A stretch of 64,000 bases of DNA, from assembly GCA_015501585.1 (NCBI GenBank), contig JADNRY010000003.1, forward strand, positions 248,001 through 312,000, given 5' to 3'. Positions within the stretch are counted from its first letter, which is position 1; the number at the start of each line of letters is the position of its first letter. Position numbers and translations under genes: made by a program. A model generated the notes under the pieces. That model worked only from the letters and a program-made list of their open reading frames with translations, searched no databases and had not been told where the DNA came from. Below, one piece after another: positions 32,679-42,039 of this stretch. Source of the DNA: Rhodocollybia butyracea. Lineage: Eukaryota > Basidiomycota > Agaricomycetes > Agaricales > Omphalotaceae.

Positions 32679-34110
32679 TCAAGATTGGACCATCTTCACC
32701 GCTGACAGATTGTTAAAAGTTTTCACAGCAACATTCAACAATCTTAAGGACCGCAGCCTTGGTATGATAGTAGTTGTTTCTGGATGAAGGGAACTAGAGT
32801 GATAGCCATGGTGGCTTTCTATGAAATCCGACAATATGGCACTGAGATTTTGGAGAGTGGGGAGATCCACAAGGATATGAACCAGGTTGGCATCAGAGAT
32901 GGATAATTCCTGAATTGAGAATGTAGTTAATTAGAATGATGAGTGTTTTACAAACACCACGAAAGAGTCAAAGTTCATCGAAGACTTTCTGTTTATATGC
33001 TTGTTCTTGTTTTTTTTCAAAATGGAGTGCTTTCAATGAAGGGGGCCTGAGGAAAGGGAACACTGAGTTTGAAGCATCAGAGCTCCAATATCCATGGTGC
33101 AGTAAGAGTTTCTAATCTGGAAGAGCGAGTGATCGCCACAGGAGTTACAGCATTGGCAAGGTGCCATGATTCTGGTATCCTCAAGGAAGAAAGCTTGGGA
33201 CATGAATCAAATAAGTTCTGGATGTGTTCCCGTTTAGCATAGAAATCCAGATGAGATAATTGCGAGTAGCAATTGAACTCTTGGAGAACGATATCAAGAG
33301 CGCTCAGGCTTCGAAGATTTGGTGCTGCATCAAGAAACGGGGTGAGATCTTCCTTCCTGCTAAGTTTAAGTATGTACAGTTTTGGGAATGAAGCTAATGA
33401 CATTCAGGCACAGTCCAGAAGCTCCTCGAAGGTCATTTCACGAGAATCGAAGGAGAAATCCTGCCAGCGGGCTCTCTGCCCAAAAAGCTACGCTAACAAC
33501 GGGGGTACTCCATCTCCAGGCTTTCAAAAGAGGGTACCCATTTATCTGAATGTTGACCGTCAGTGGATGTTGCTGAGACCGATGGAGGAAGTTGGATAGC
33601 GGAATGAACAATTCTGCATGCTCACTCAAGCAGTTCCCTGCAGCACCGTCATCTATTAGCCACTGCAATAATATCCTAGACCATATCGCAGTCATGGAAA
33701 GCGAATTGCTCCGCCAGCGTGAGCAGACCAAGCTAATCACCATTGCAGGTTTGTTTCTGAGAGCGTGCGTGGGTAGCCTGTAATCGAGATGAATGACCTG
33801 AGCGCTCTCTGGATCCCGGAAGCTCTCTAGATTGCAATCATCGAAGAGCTGAAATTTGTTTGTATCGCAGCAGTCGTCAAAGATGCGGCGTAAAATTTCG
33901 TTGGGGACTTTGCGGAACGGTGAAAGTAGAAACCGTATTTCAGTGGCATACTCCTCTGAGCGTTCCTTTTCCTGTCTAAGGCGTTCTAGAGGGGAGATTC
34001 GAGCTTCATAGTCCTCGAGGTCCCGTTGGATGTTTTGAAGGATCGAGGCGACTCATTCCGCAGTTTGTTGCGTAATCCTGGAAAGTCGACAGCTACGCGA
34101 GGAATGAAAT
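32679..34110 (-). pseudogene. F-box/LRR protein gene, probably decayed
   Basis: The N-terminal part shows ASILQNIQRDLEDYEARISP, then LLSPFRKVPNEILRRIFDDCCD (F-box) and AMVISLVCSRWRSNSLSMTAIWSRI, the usual mushroom F-box layout. Downstream LRR-like blocks follow: MSLASFPKLYILKLSRKED, SLSALDIVLQEF, LVDLPTLQNLSAILSDF. The reading frame shifts near 33440 (WQDFSFDSREMTFEELLD lies in another frame), and a TGA at 33404-33406 interrupts LLDCA/MSLASF. No canonical intron rescues both. The 5' end also lacks a clean start because of a small deletion relative to the fragment at 31985. Such F-box families expand and decay rapidly in Agaricomycetes and would supply SCF substrate receptors. Confidence 0.6.
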
Positions 34111-34865
34111 TGTTTCCACCGCAAGAAGCGCAGAGAGGCATGATAAGGCAAGAGAACGAATTACAGAATTTTTAGGCGCCCACCGTGACGTAGTACTGTC
34201 AAGGTCCATCCTTTCGTGAATCTCAATCGAAGCTATTGCTAAGAGGAAAATACGATGAACAGAATGTAATGAGACGAAACAATGAATAAAACATGCATAA
34301 TAATAGTGGTAAGGATTTTAGATACTGAGGACAGTTTCGATGATAACTGTACTGTTCATACAACAAGAGGAACGCCGCGTTCATTAACCAGGTTCGTACC
34401 AATGGAGCTTGCATTGAACATGCGCATTTGTGCCTCCAGGCTTGTTGAGAGAAGGCGACTTCACCAAACGCTGTTGAGCACAACGCTACTCAGTCCAAAT
34501 GAAGCTTTAGATCTTTAGATCCAGCACCAGTAGAAAGAGCTTTTTCGATGTAGAGAAAAGAGGTTATCTGACAGTGGAGGGTTGAGGTATTTCACTATTG
34601 ACATCCAAGCCGAACATCTTGAATATGCTCGAGGCCGCTACTGCCAATGTACTGGCTACGTTCCGCTCTGACTCTCCTGCGGCCCACTCCCCGGTTCGAT
34701 CCTTGAACACTCCTTTATCTCCTTCGAGGCTGGTGCGATCTGATTCTGATACATCATGAGACGCATGAGATACAGGTGCTGAATGGGTCGGCGAAGCAGG
34801 AGCAGGCCTATTTCGCGCTGGGAGTGTGTATGGCGCATGTCCGAGGGTGTTCGAAGATCCAAGGT
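34111..34865. other. Non-coding stretch
   Basis: No gene is supported. The plus strand at 34610-34740 has Ser/Pro coding-like composition, but stops interrupt it. Confidence 0.35.
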
Positions 34866-35082
34866 TACTGTATGTTTTCGACCATAAGTTCGCGGGGTGT
34901 TACGCGTTACGCTGCAAACTCACTTTTTTCAGTTCGTTTACCATATATATATATATATAATTACTATATTAGGAAGGACCTCTGCACTGTTACGCGTTAT
35001 GAATTGTAAAAGTGCTTATAATAATTAGTTCGTGGGGGTGCCGTTACGCGTTATGCGAACATCTGGTCGAAAAGATACAGTA
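34866..35082. mobile_element. MITE-like element with 28-bp imperfect terminal inverted repeats
   Basis: The left arm 34866-34893 and the right arm 35055-35082 are reverse complements at 25 of 28 positions (both arms start TACTGTAT from the outside and end GTTCGC). Between them lie three direct copies of GTTACGCGTTAY at 34899-34910, 34989-35000 and 35043-35054, plus a (TA)n microsatellite at about 34943-34960. TTCGAAGA occurs on both sides, at 34850-34857 and 35083-35090. This could be a remnant target duplication, although 8 bp separate the left copy from the arm. No transposase is encoded. The 217-bp size fits a non-autonomous DNA element. Confidence 0.55.
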
Positions 35083-35558
35083 TTCGAAGAAAGTCCATCG
35101 TCCCATGTTGTAAAATTTCAATTAGATGCGGGAACTTGAGCTGGGTGGACTGATGCTGAGCGCCGGACGTTGAACCTATGGCGAAAGAAGTGGGTGTGCA
35201 GTATCACGAAAGACTGATCCAGTGAAAGAGCGCCTATTGATAAGCGCTCTTTCTTTTGCTTTGCAGTAGCTCCAGCCTTGTCGTGGGTTTTTTACAATCA
35301 ACTTTGTGGAAGGCAGATAAATCAATACGGTACTGGTACGTGTATACCTGTAGAATTCAGATAATCTGTCATGTATCTATAAGTAAATGGATGAAACAAA
35401 GATACTTACAGGACGTACTTATCTCACCCTATACTAATCATCGAGCCATCTCTGGTTCATGGAGCGACTCGGAAGGCTGGACCTTCTATTACCTACAAAG
35501 ACCAAACTGTAAAGGGCACACGTGCTCCTTTTTTTCTGCTTCATCGATAGATCCCACC
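35083..35558. other. Non-coding stretch with a strong hairpin
   Basis: A perfect 10-bp inverted repeat (GAAAGAGCGC / GCGCTCTTTC) with a 10-nt loop occupies 35224-35253 and is followed by a T-rich run. No gene is recognised upstream of the SET pseudogene start. Confidence 0.45.
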
Positions 35559-37152
35559 ATGAAGCGCGGTTTTCTTACTACCTCCAAAGCTAAAAGCAAG
35601 TTTGAAAAGGCTGTTTCGAATCCAGATACTCGTAAAGTGCCGTTGCCGCTTGGTAACGGTCGGCTCAGCTACGGTGTTGTGCCAGAAGCAGGTGAAAAAA
35701 AAAGACATTTCCACTCGCGGGTTCGCGTCTGATGCATTTTACTTTCTCCAGGACTTCCCAAAGGATACACGGTCCCAGTCGCCGCGAAATGGAAAAGAAA
35801 TCGACCCAGACACTTTAGACTACGCTCCTGGTGTCCAGTCATCACTTCTATCCCCAAGAACTATAGTGACGATCTCAATATCCCTGGAGGCTACTCGGAA
35901 TGCTTCATTTCCGGAAAGATCAAAGGGCAGCTGTACAGGAACACGCCTGGCTTTCCGCGTATTCCTCTGTCTCCCACTGGAGGCAAGGCGTACCATATCC
36001 GGGAAACTGCAGATCCTCGGCGTCTTTGCAACGCGTCTTATCCGTGCTGGAGACCTCATTGTAGATGAGAGGCCTATGATTGTAACTCCCACAGACATTT
36101 TTAGTCTCTCGGAAAACGTGTTCAAAGGTGATTATACGCTTGAGCAGCAGAAACAGATCGCGCTCCACGAGTGGCAACAGCTAGTGAGGCAGGTATTCGA
36201 TCGTATGACGCCTGAAAATAAAAGTGCATATGGAGCTCGCCAGTAGCCATCAACAAGATGGTTCCGATGAAGTGTTTGGGTAACAATTTATCGCTGTTCA
36301 GCTGTATCTCCCACTGATTCTTTTTACAGACGTATGCGAACAAACGCTGTGCATATTGATATTGAATTGCTGGAGAGTCAGTGTACGTCCTCTCTGTTTG
36401 GTTTCGGGCGTTGTTTGATTTCCTCCCTTAGCGGATGACTCTACGGTTGATTGCCGCTACTCTGGGGTTTGCAAAGACGTTTCGCGTGTCAATCACAGGT
36501 GCGTCAATCTCCTATCTTTCATTCCCTGGTCATGGCTGATTACTGCTCATAGCTGCGGTCCAAACAGCGAATTCAGCTGGCACGATGACACTTTCTCCGT
36601 CCGTCTTCATGCAGTCCGTGATATTCCGCAGGCACTGAAATTACCATCTCATATTGCTCGATTCTCATTCCCGCTGCCGCACGAGCAAAGGCGCTTGCGC
36701 CCTATGGTATCACTTCCTGCTTCTGCTCTGGTTTCGGTACCTCCTGTTTTTAACCGGCTCGATCTCACGTCTGCGACGCACGTCGAGCACGTTTTGTCAA
36801 AGAATTTACTGTCGTTGTCGCGCCACCCTTCGGAGAACCTGATCCTGGTACGCCAAAAGACGCTTGGGCCCAGCCTGCGATTACGAGGTTTCACGAGCTC
36901 GAAGAGGAGGGCCTTGAATCCACGCAGCAGTTTAAGAATACGGCGCATCAGTTGATGGATGTTTATACGTTTTTGCAGGATATGGAGAAAGCGCTCTTTT
37001 ATGCGCATAAGCTGCGGGGAGCGCACAGGCTTGTTGGGAAAAAGGAGATCGGTTCAGAGTTTTTGAGTGAGAAGGAGATTCGGAGTAGTAAGTTTTGGCA
37101 GATGGCGGAAATGCAGAAGAAGCCCTTGTCGGTGCTGCTGCAGTTTGCTTAA
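35559..37152 (+). pseudogene. SET-domain protein pseudogene
   Basis: Most of a fungal SET-domain protein can be read in pieces. MKRGFLTTSKAKSKFEKA runs, via a good intron, into GLPKGYTVPVAAKWKRNRP and AYHIRETADP. Next come GVFATRLIRAGDLIVDERP (SET-N), SSHQQDGSDEVFG, SRVNHSCGPNSEFSWHDDTF (NHSCxPN core) and EITISYCSILIPAAARAKAL. The tail reads ARSHVCDARRARFVKEF, then FHELEEEGLESTQQFKNTAHQLMDVYTFL. Frame changes occur near 36015, 36237 and 36630, and a TAA lies at 36751-36753 within the post-SET region. Intact homologues would be protein lysine methyltransferase-like. With three frameshifts and a stop this copy is very unlikely to make a full product. Pieces are described separately; none has been rejoined here. 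Confidence 0.75.
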
Positions 37153-37714
37153 GTAGACCGCTGTGCTGTAAGTAATACTAGAGTTTTGTAACTGTAATCG
37201 CGCTACTGCATTCGTGATCCAGATCACAACATCTCTCCATCGGTTCGGAGATCTGGAAGAATCGCTTCGCGAGCCGGAAATTGGTCGGCCCGCTTGCGAT
37301 AATCAGCTTTGACGTACCGATCTGGGGCAGAACAAAAATAATTCTTCGCCATAATGTCAACTATTACCTGCTATTACTTGGGTTAAGCCCGACTTACTTG
37401 ACTTATACATGCCAGTGAGAAGGCTTACGTAGTACAGTGGTCTTCAACACGACTTCCGTCTTGAACGTTCCGCACAAACAGCAAAAGCTTACGCGGCCTA
37501 GTGGCTCCGGGTAGCTGGGAAACCAGATGTTTAGAAGCTCTGAAGGAAACAACGGATCCCACTATACCTACACAAGGGAAAAGAAGAGGAACAAATGCAC
37601 GCGAAAGCAAGAAAAGGAATGTCTCTTCTGAGAACAAAGCCAACGTTCTACTCAGCAACGATAACTTCATGTTGATTTCACAAGAAGTCCATGCATTAAG
37701 GCATACTACAGCGT
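37153..37714. other. Convergent gap between SET pseudogene and PITH gene
   Basis: No coding feature is supported. This region should carry the 3'UTR of the PITH gene. Confidence 0.4.
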
Positions 37715-38551
37715 TTACCGGGCGGTCGTCTGTTGCCCACTGGCTTTGTCCTGAAGCCGGTCGAATAAAAGCGCATCTGCAGCGTTTGCTGCAGGTACAT
37801 CCATTGGAGTATTCTTATCCTTCTTCAGCTCTCTGATATCTCCTTTGAATCCGATATAATAGATTCGAGAGAGATCTCCCCCGACTGATTCACTCTGCAG
37901 TTGATTCTTGTCAGCATCGGCCTGTGAAGAGGTTGTAAATGACTTACAAAGAATAACGAAACAGAATTAATGCTAGCAAAAGCAGCAACTTTAAGCGGAT
38001 ACTCTACGACGGTACTTTCTCCCTGTAAAAGACTGATATCCAGGTGCGCTGTTGTGGTCTCAGCTTCGGTAAAGTCGACAATGTTTGGATGATTCGCGTA
38101 TATCTGTAGACGATTTGGCGCAGATTCGCCTCTACCTGTTGCATTCATATCAGCGCCAAGAACTGAGAAAATTAAAACCACACTTACCAAGCTTTAATAG
38201 TACAGATCTAAGGCGCACATTCTGAGAGAAGGGTACGTGAATGATAACCTACGGAATCCTCTTAGTTTAATTCAATGATATTGAGTACCAAGACTCGCCT
38301 GATCATCAACATTCGAGTCTGCAAACTTGGCAGTATCTTCTCTCTTGTCCCAAGGTTTGATAACCTCCTTTGCATCCTCCGGTACAGCCAAGTTCAAGCC
38401 ATGAACGCTTAGCTCAATCGGGATTCAATCGCTCTAAGCAAAAGAAGATTTAGACGGGTAACGCTTACTTGTCTCTATCTATGACGCGCCAGAGATTGGA
38501 ATCGTCTCCGCCTGCTCTATCTTCTGCAACAGAATTCGAGGACGAGGACAT
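37715..38551 (-). CDS. PITH-domain protein (TXNL1 C-terminal / proteasome-interacting type)
   Basis: Exons: 38551-38469, 38407-38299, 38248-38188, 38135-37948 and 37921-37715; every junction keeps frame. The product of about 215 residues is almost all PITH domain: NVDDQVIIHVPFSQNVRLRS, LLKLGRGESAPNRLQIYANH, NIVDFTEAETTTAHLDISLL, EYPLKVAAFASINSVSLFF, LSRIYYIGFKGD, ending in DVPAANAADALLFDRL. PITH domains dock on the 26S proteasome in TXNL1 and are found alone in fungi. Two junctions are unusual: intron 2 (38249-38298) has a GC donor (CAG|GCGAGT), and intron 4 is only 26 nt (37922-37947). If intron 4 is not spliced the C-terminus is lost. A 5' fragment of a paralogue lies at 27640. Confidence 0.8.
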
Positions 38552-39253
38552 GGGTAAAGAGGATGACGAATCAACCGGGCGCTAAAACTCTATTTGATCC
38601 GGAGCGCCGGAGCTGCACGCCTTGGGTTATTAGAGAGCGAGTTGCTTTTTTGTTTGTTTTTTTTTTTTTTGGGGGGGGGTGTTAAAAAGGACTGGAGACA
38701 TATCGACACGTACCTCCAAAAAAAAAAAACCATATCCATAGCAAATCGACTCTAGTACCATACTTAGTATATATGGTAGCATATAATTTTAACTCGTCTA
38801 TCTGGCATGGGGGTCTCTCTACATATAGCAACACTAAAACACCGCATACGGACTACTTAGAGGTCAATAAGTCGACAACCAGGGCATTTGCCATATGGGC
38901 AACCCATCGGCATCTAAGACAGAAACTCCCAGAAATATTTAGAAATCTCTGTTAAGGACCTCTGTCCCCTACAATAGTATGCTTTCTCAGGTGTTCAACC
39001 GTCATGAGGTTTTGACTTGAAACACAGGAGAGATCCTATCTAAAATCGTATTTATGGGCCCAGGGCTACGGGAAAACATTCAAACCCAGTCTGGAACCAA
39101 GGAAAAATGTATGGGTATGACAGAATAGGGGTAGAAAGAGTCATCCGAAGTTTTTCCGTGTACGTGGTCTAACTGCTTTGTACGTGTTCCCTCGTGTTCA
39201 CATACATTTCAGTGCACATATAAGCCTATTGGAGCTCGGGTCACCTCCTCACA
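38552..39253. other. Intergenic region with homopolymer tract
   Basis: A long T run followed by a G run (about 38645-38682) and an A run near 38718-38730 make low-complexity sequence, prone to assembly error. The rest is AT-rich promoter sequence for MFS copy 2. A weak TATA-like element lies near 38768. Confidence 0.45.
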
Positions 39254-41214
39254 ATGGAACTGCACACTCTCACTGCCCCTGATGCAAGTGCTTCAACACC
39301 AAACCTTCATCGACTCCGTCTCGGTCTTCATGCCTCAGCAGAGCAAATTGATAAGGTCCAAGATGGCATCTCAGAGGTTCCCGTTGAAGTCTCAGGACAA
39401 AATGTTGCAATCCAAACTCTCGGTATGGAGAACGCAGAATTAAGCAGAAACAATAAAACAAGGGAATATATACAGCTTGCTGCTCTATATTGGTGCCTGT
39501 TTGTTGCTGGTTGGAATGACGGAAGTACTGGACCTCTGCTTCCTCGTATGCAGGAAGTGTATAATGTATGTTGGGTATTATCTCTTGAAGTTTACTAACC
39601 AGCGCGCTACTATACAGGTTGGGTATATTATTGTCTCTCTCATTTTTGTATTTGGTTGTGTGGTATGGTCAACCTCAAGTGCTTTTCCTTTGTTATAGTT
39701 AATGAACCTTCGCAAGGGCTGTATTTCCGGTGCTTGCTTAAACGTTTCATTATCACAAAAACTTGGTTTCGGAAAGGTTCTAGTCTTGGGTTGGTCGCCA
39801 TATTTCTCATAAGGTATATGATACCATTTTTTCCAGGTTCCATTTTGCAACAGATTGCTTTTACCCTCCAAGCTCCGCAACTTCCGTTCCCAGTATTTGT
39901 TATGTCTTTTGCAATAAATGGAATGGGAGGATCCTTGCAGGTAAGATCCCTCTTCTTTACAAGTCATATGTCATATGTTAACCTGTAAAAATAGGACGCA
40001 CAAGCCAATGGATATGTTGCATCTCTCAAAACCCACTCGGAGACCAAAATGGGATTACTCCACGCTGTCTATGGTGCTAACATTCATACTCTTCATCAAC
40101 TAAATTCGGATTTCTTACCCATTTGTATAGGTGCTGGAGCACTCTGTGCGCCTTTGGTCGCGACACAATTTGCTCAAATGAAGCACTGGTCCTACCATTA
40201 TTTGGTATCGCTCGCGATCGCAACGATCAATACGATTGTTCTACTTGCTGTATTCCGATTTAAAAATCAAGATGGTACCTAATCGTTACGTCTCTAACCT
40301 GGATGAATTACTGAATTCTACTAGACTGTCTTGCTCAAATCGGCGTAGAACCTGGAGAAAAAGGGACTAGCGAGAAAAGTCACTTCCGACAGATCCTGTC
40401 ACTCAAAACTGTCCATCTTCTCGCTGTGTTCATTCTGGTTTATGTCGGAGTTGAGGTCACCGTTGGAGGGTGGGTAGTCACTTACATCCTGACAGTACGA
40501 GGTAAGTTAATTTGTAACGCGACCTTGCGCGTATAATTAATCGTTCCAAGGCGGCGGTGCAAATAGTGGTTATATCTCTGCTGGATTTTTCGGAGGTATG
40601 GGCACTATCTTCACCGAATGGCGATAGTTAAGGAGTAAATCTCAGGGCTTATGCTTGGACGTGTCGTTCTTCTTTGGGTAAACCAAAAAATCGGCGAGCG
40701 GCGTGTCCTCTATCTTTATGCAGGTCTTGCCATAGGGTATGCATAATTTCATACCCACCGTCTACTTACCTGCTCAAATCTTACAAAACAGACTAGAAGT
40801 CATCATCTGGCTCGTCCCTTCACTCATCGGTGACGGTGTAGCAGTAGGAATAGTTGGGATGCTCCTTGGCCCAATGTACCCCATAACAATGAATCATACA
40901 GGGCGCGTGCTCCCGCGATGGTTACTCACTGGCTCTATAGGATGGATTGCAGGATTTGGTCAGGCGGGGAGTGCAGTGTCCGTCGCTCATCTCGTTCCTC
41001 ACCGATTCCTCGCTAAAAGTTGCTTCTCGCAGTTTCCCATTCATGACCGGGGCGTTGGCTAGTAAATTCGGAATCAAGACCTTACAACCATTGTAAGTCG
41101 TTTCGCAATTGAATTACGATTGTTGTTTACCTTATCTATAGGCTTGTATCAATGATGGCGTTTATGACCCTCTTATGGTGGTTGGTTCCTGGGGCTCCTC
41201 GAAAAGCGGATTGA
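39254..41214 (+). CDS. MFS transporter, copy 2 (fucose-permease/BSC6-like)
   Basis: ATG 39254 (MELHTLTAPDASAST) begins a protein colinear with copy 1 at 28111: IQLAALYWCLFVAGWNDGST, VGYIIVSLIFVFGCV, KVLVLG|SILQQIAFTLQAPQLPF, DAQANGYVASL, GAGALCAPLVATQFAQMKHW, VFILVYVGVEVTVGGWV, GGLMLGRVVLLWVNQK and VLPRWLLTGSIGWIAGFGQ, ending in PGAPRKAD. Twelve TM segments are expected. The intron structure is the same as in copy 1 except that the segment after GFGK is one exon here with a normal GT donor. This copy looks fully functional. From about 40000 onward it is nearly identical to copy 1 in exons and introns; the first exon is only about 80% similar. Substrate is unknown. Confidence 0.85.
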
Positions 41215-41420
41215 GAATTATGAGGTCCTACTGGCCAATTTAGTTGTATACTCTACTTGGTAAGACGAGCGAACGTTCGGATGTACTAGCAAACTTAGGA
41301 GCACCCGGTCTGCACGGTATATATTCGTGAATCACGATTGTCTCTTCGTATGAGATATGTACTAGGGGAAGGTTCTGTGAGATGGCTGGAGCCCTGCAAT
41401 TGAACCGTCGTACCAACCTT

Positions 41421-41990
41421 TCACCAATATTGCCTGCGTTTCTGGCTGATGGCAACCACCAGTCTCCTTTTTTCGCTCCATTGTTCTCTATTCTTCTCAT
41501 GCTCTACATCCCTGTTACGTATGAGTTGTCTTCGTGTGGATTTTTTCGTGGCTGCAACAAGTGCGACAAACTGCTGACTACAGTTGAATTTCTTGGCCAG
41601 CACGCCTCTGGTCCATTTTACTGGGTTCACCGAGCGAAGTCGACGGATTTCGGCAATTTGTTCAGTAGTGAGTCGCGGATATGAAGACTCTGTCGAAGGT
41701 CGTGTTAGAGGAGGAAGCGCTGATGAAGTAGACGGAGTAGGATCCTTCAGCAGCGGAGATACTGGGTTGGTTGTATAGGAGATTGGCGATGGAGCGGTTG
41801 GTGGAGGCCGATGAATGAATGTCAGTTCTTCATCTGGCAAATTTGTGACGGTAGCGGAGGGATTATTGATTAATGGATCTGGAGCACGGTACGGCGGACG
41901 TTCAGCGGTTCCGGGTTTTGGTCGAGGCCACTTAGGAGCATAGGTTCTGGCCAGAAACCGCGTAAAGGAAGGCAGTTGGCGACCAAGCAT
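41421..41990 (-). CDS. MRPL20: Mitochondrial large-subunit ribosomal protein mL58 (MRPL20)
   Basis: A single exon of 189 codons. ATG 41990 (MLGRQLPSFTRFLARTYAPKW) gives a basic mitochondrial presequence; the upstream in-frame extension has no ATG. The fungal MRP-L20 signature follows: EELTFIHRPPPTAPSPISYTT, NPVSPLLK, LTTEQIAEIRRLRSVNPVKW and TRGVLAKKFNCSQQFVALVA, with a very basic C-terminus. This family is known in fungi (yeast Mrpl20). Its start is 49 bp from the divergent QRI7 start; both act in mitochondrial translation. Confidence 0.9.
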   Translation of the reverse strand: MLGRQLPSFTRFLARTYAPKWPRPKPGTAERPPYRAPDPLINNPSATVTNLPDEELTFIHRPPPTAPSPISYTTNPVSPLLKDPTPSTSSALPPLTRPSTESSYPRLTTEQIAEIRRLRSVNPVKWTRGVLAKKFNCSQQFVALVAATKKSTRRQLIRNRDVEHEKNREQWSEKRRLVVAISQKRRQYW

Positions 41991-42039
41991 GAGGGTTATG
42001 AGCAAAACTTTTTGGTTTCCTAATTAGGTATGCTGTCAC
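41991..42039. promoter_or_regulatory. 49-bp divergent promoter MRPL20 / QRI7
   Basis: The two predicted start codons are only 49 bp apart, so transcription starts or 5' leaders must overlap or be very short. An out-of-frame ATG at 42030 could start a short upstream frame before the QRI7 ATG at 42040. If QRI7 actually starts at the next in-frame ATG (about 42073), the interval grows to ~80 bp. Confidence 0.5.

Noticed and set aside
38640..38735. Long T, G and A homopolymers as a possible retroelement poly(A) tail
   Set aside because: No element body, target duplication or reverse-transcriptase remnant is adjacent; it may be simple slippage or an assembly artefact.
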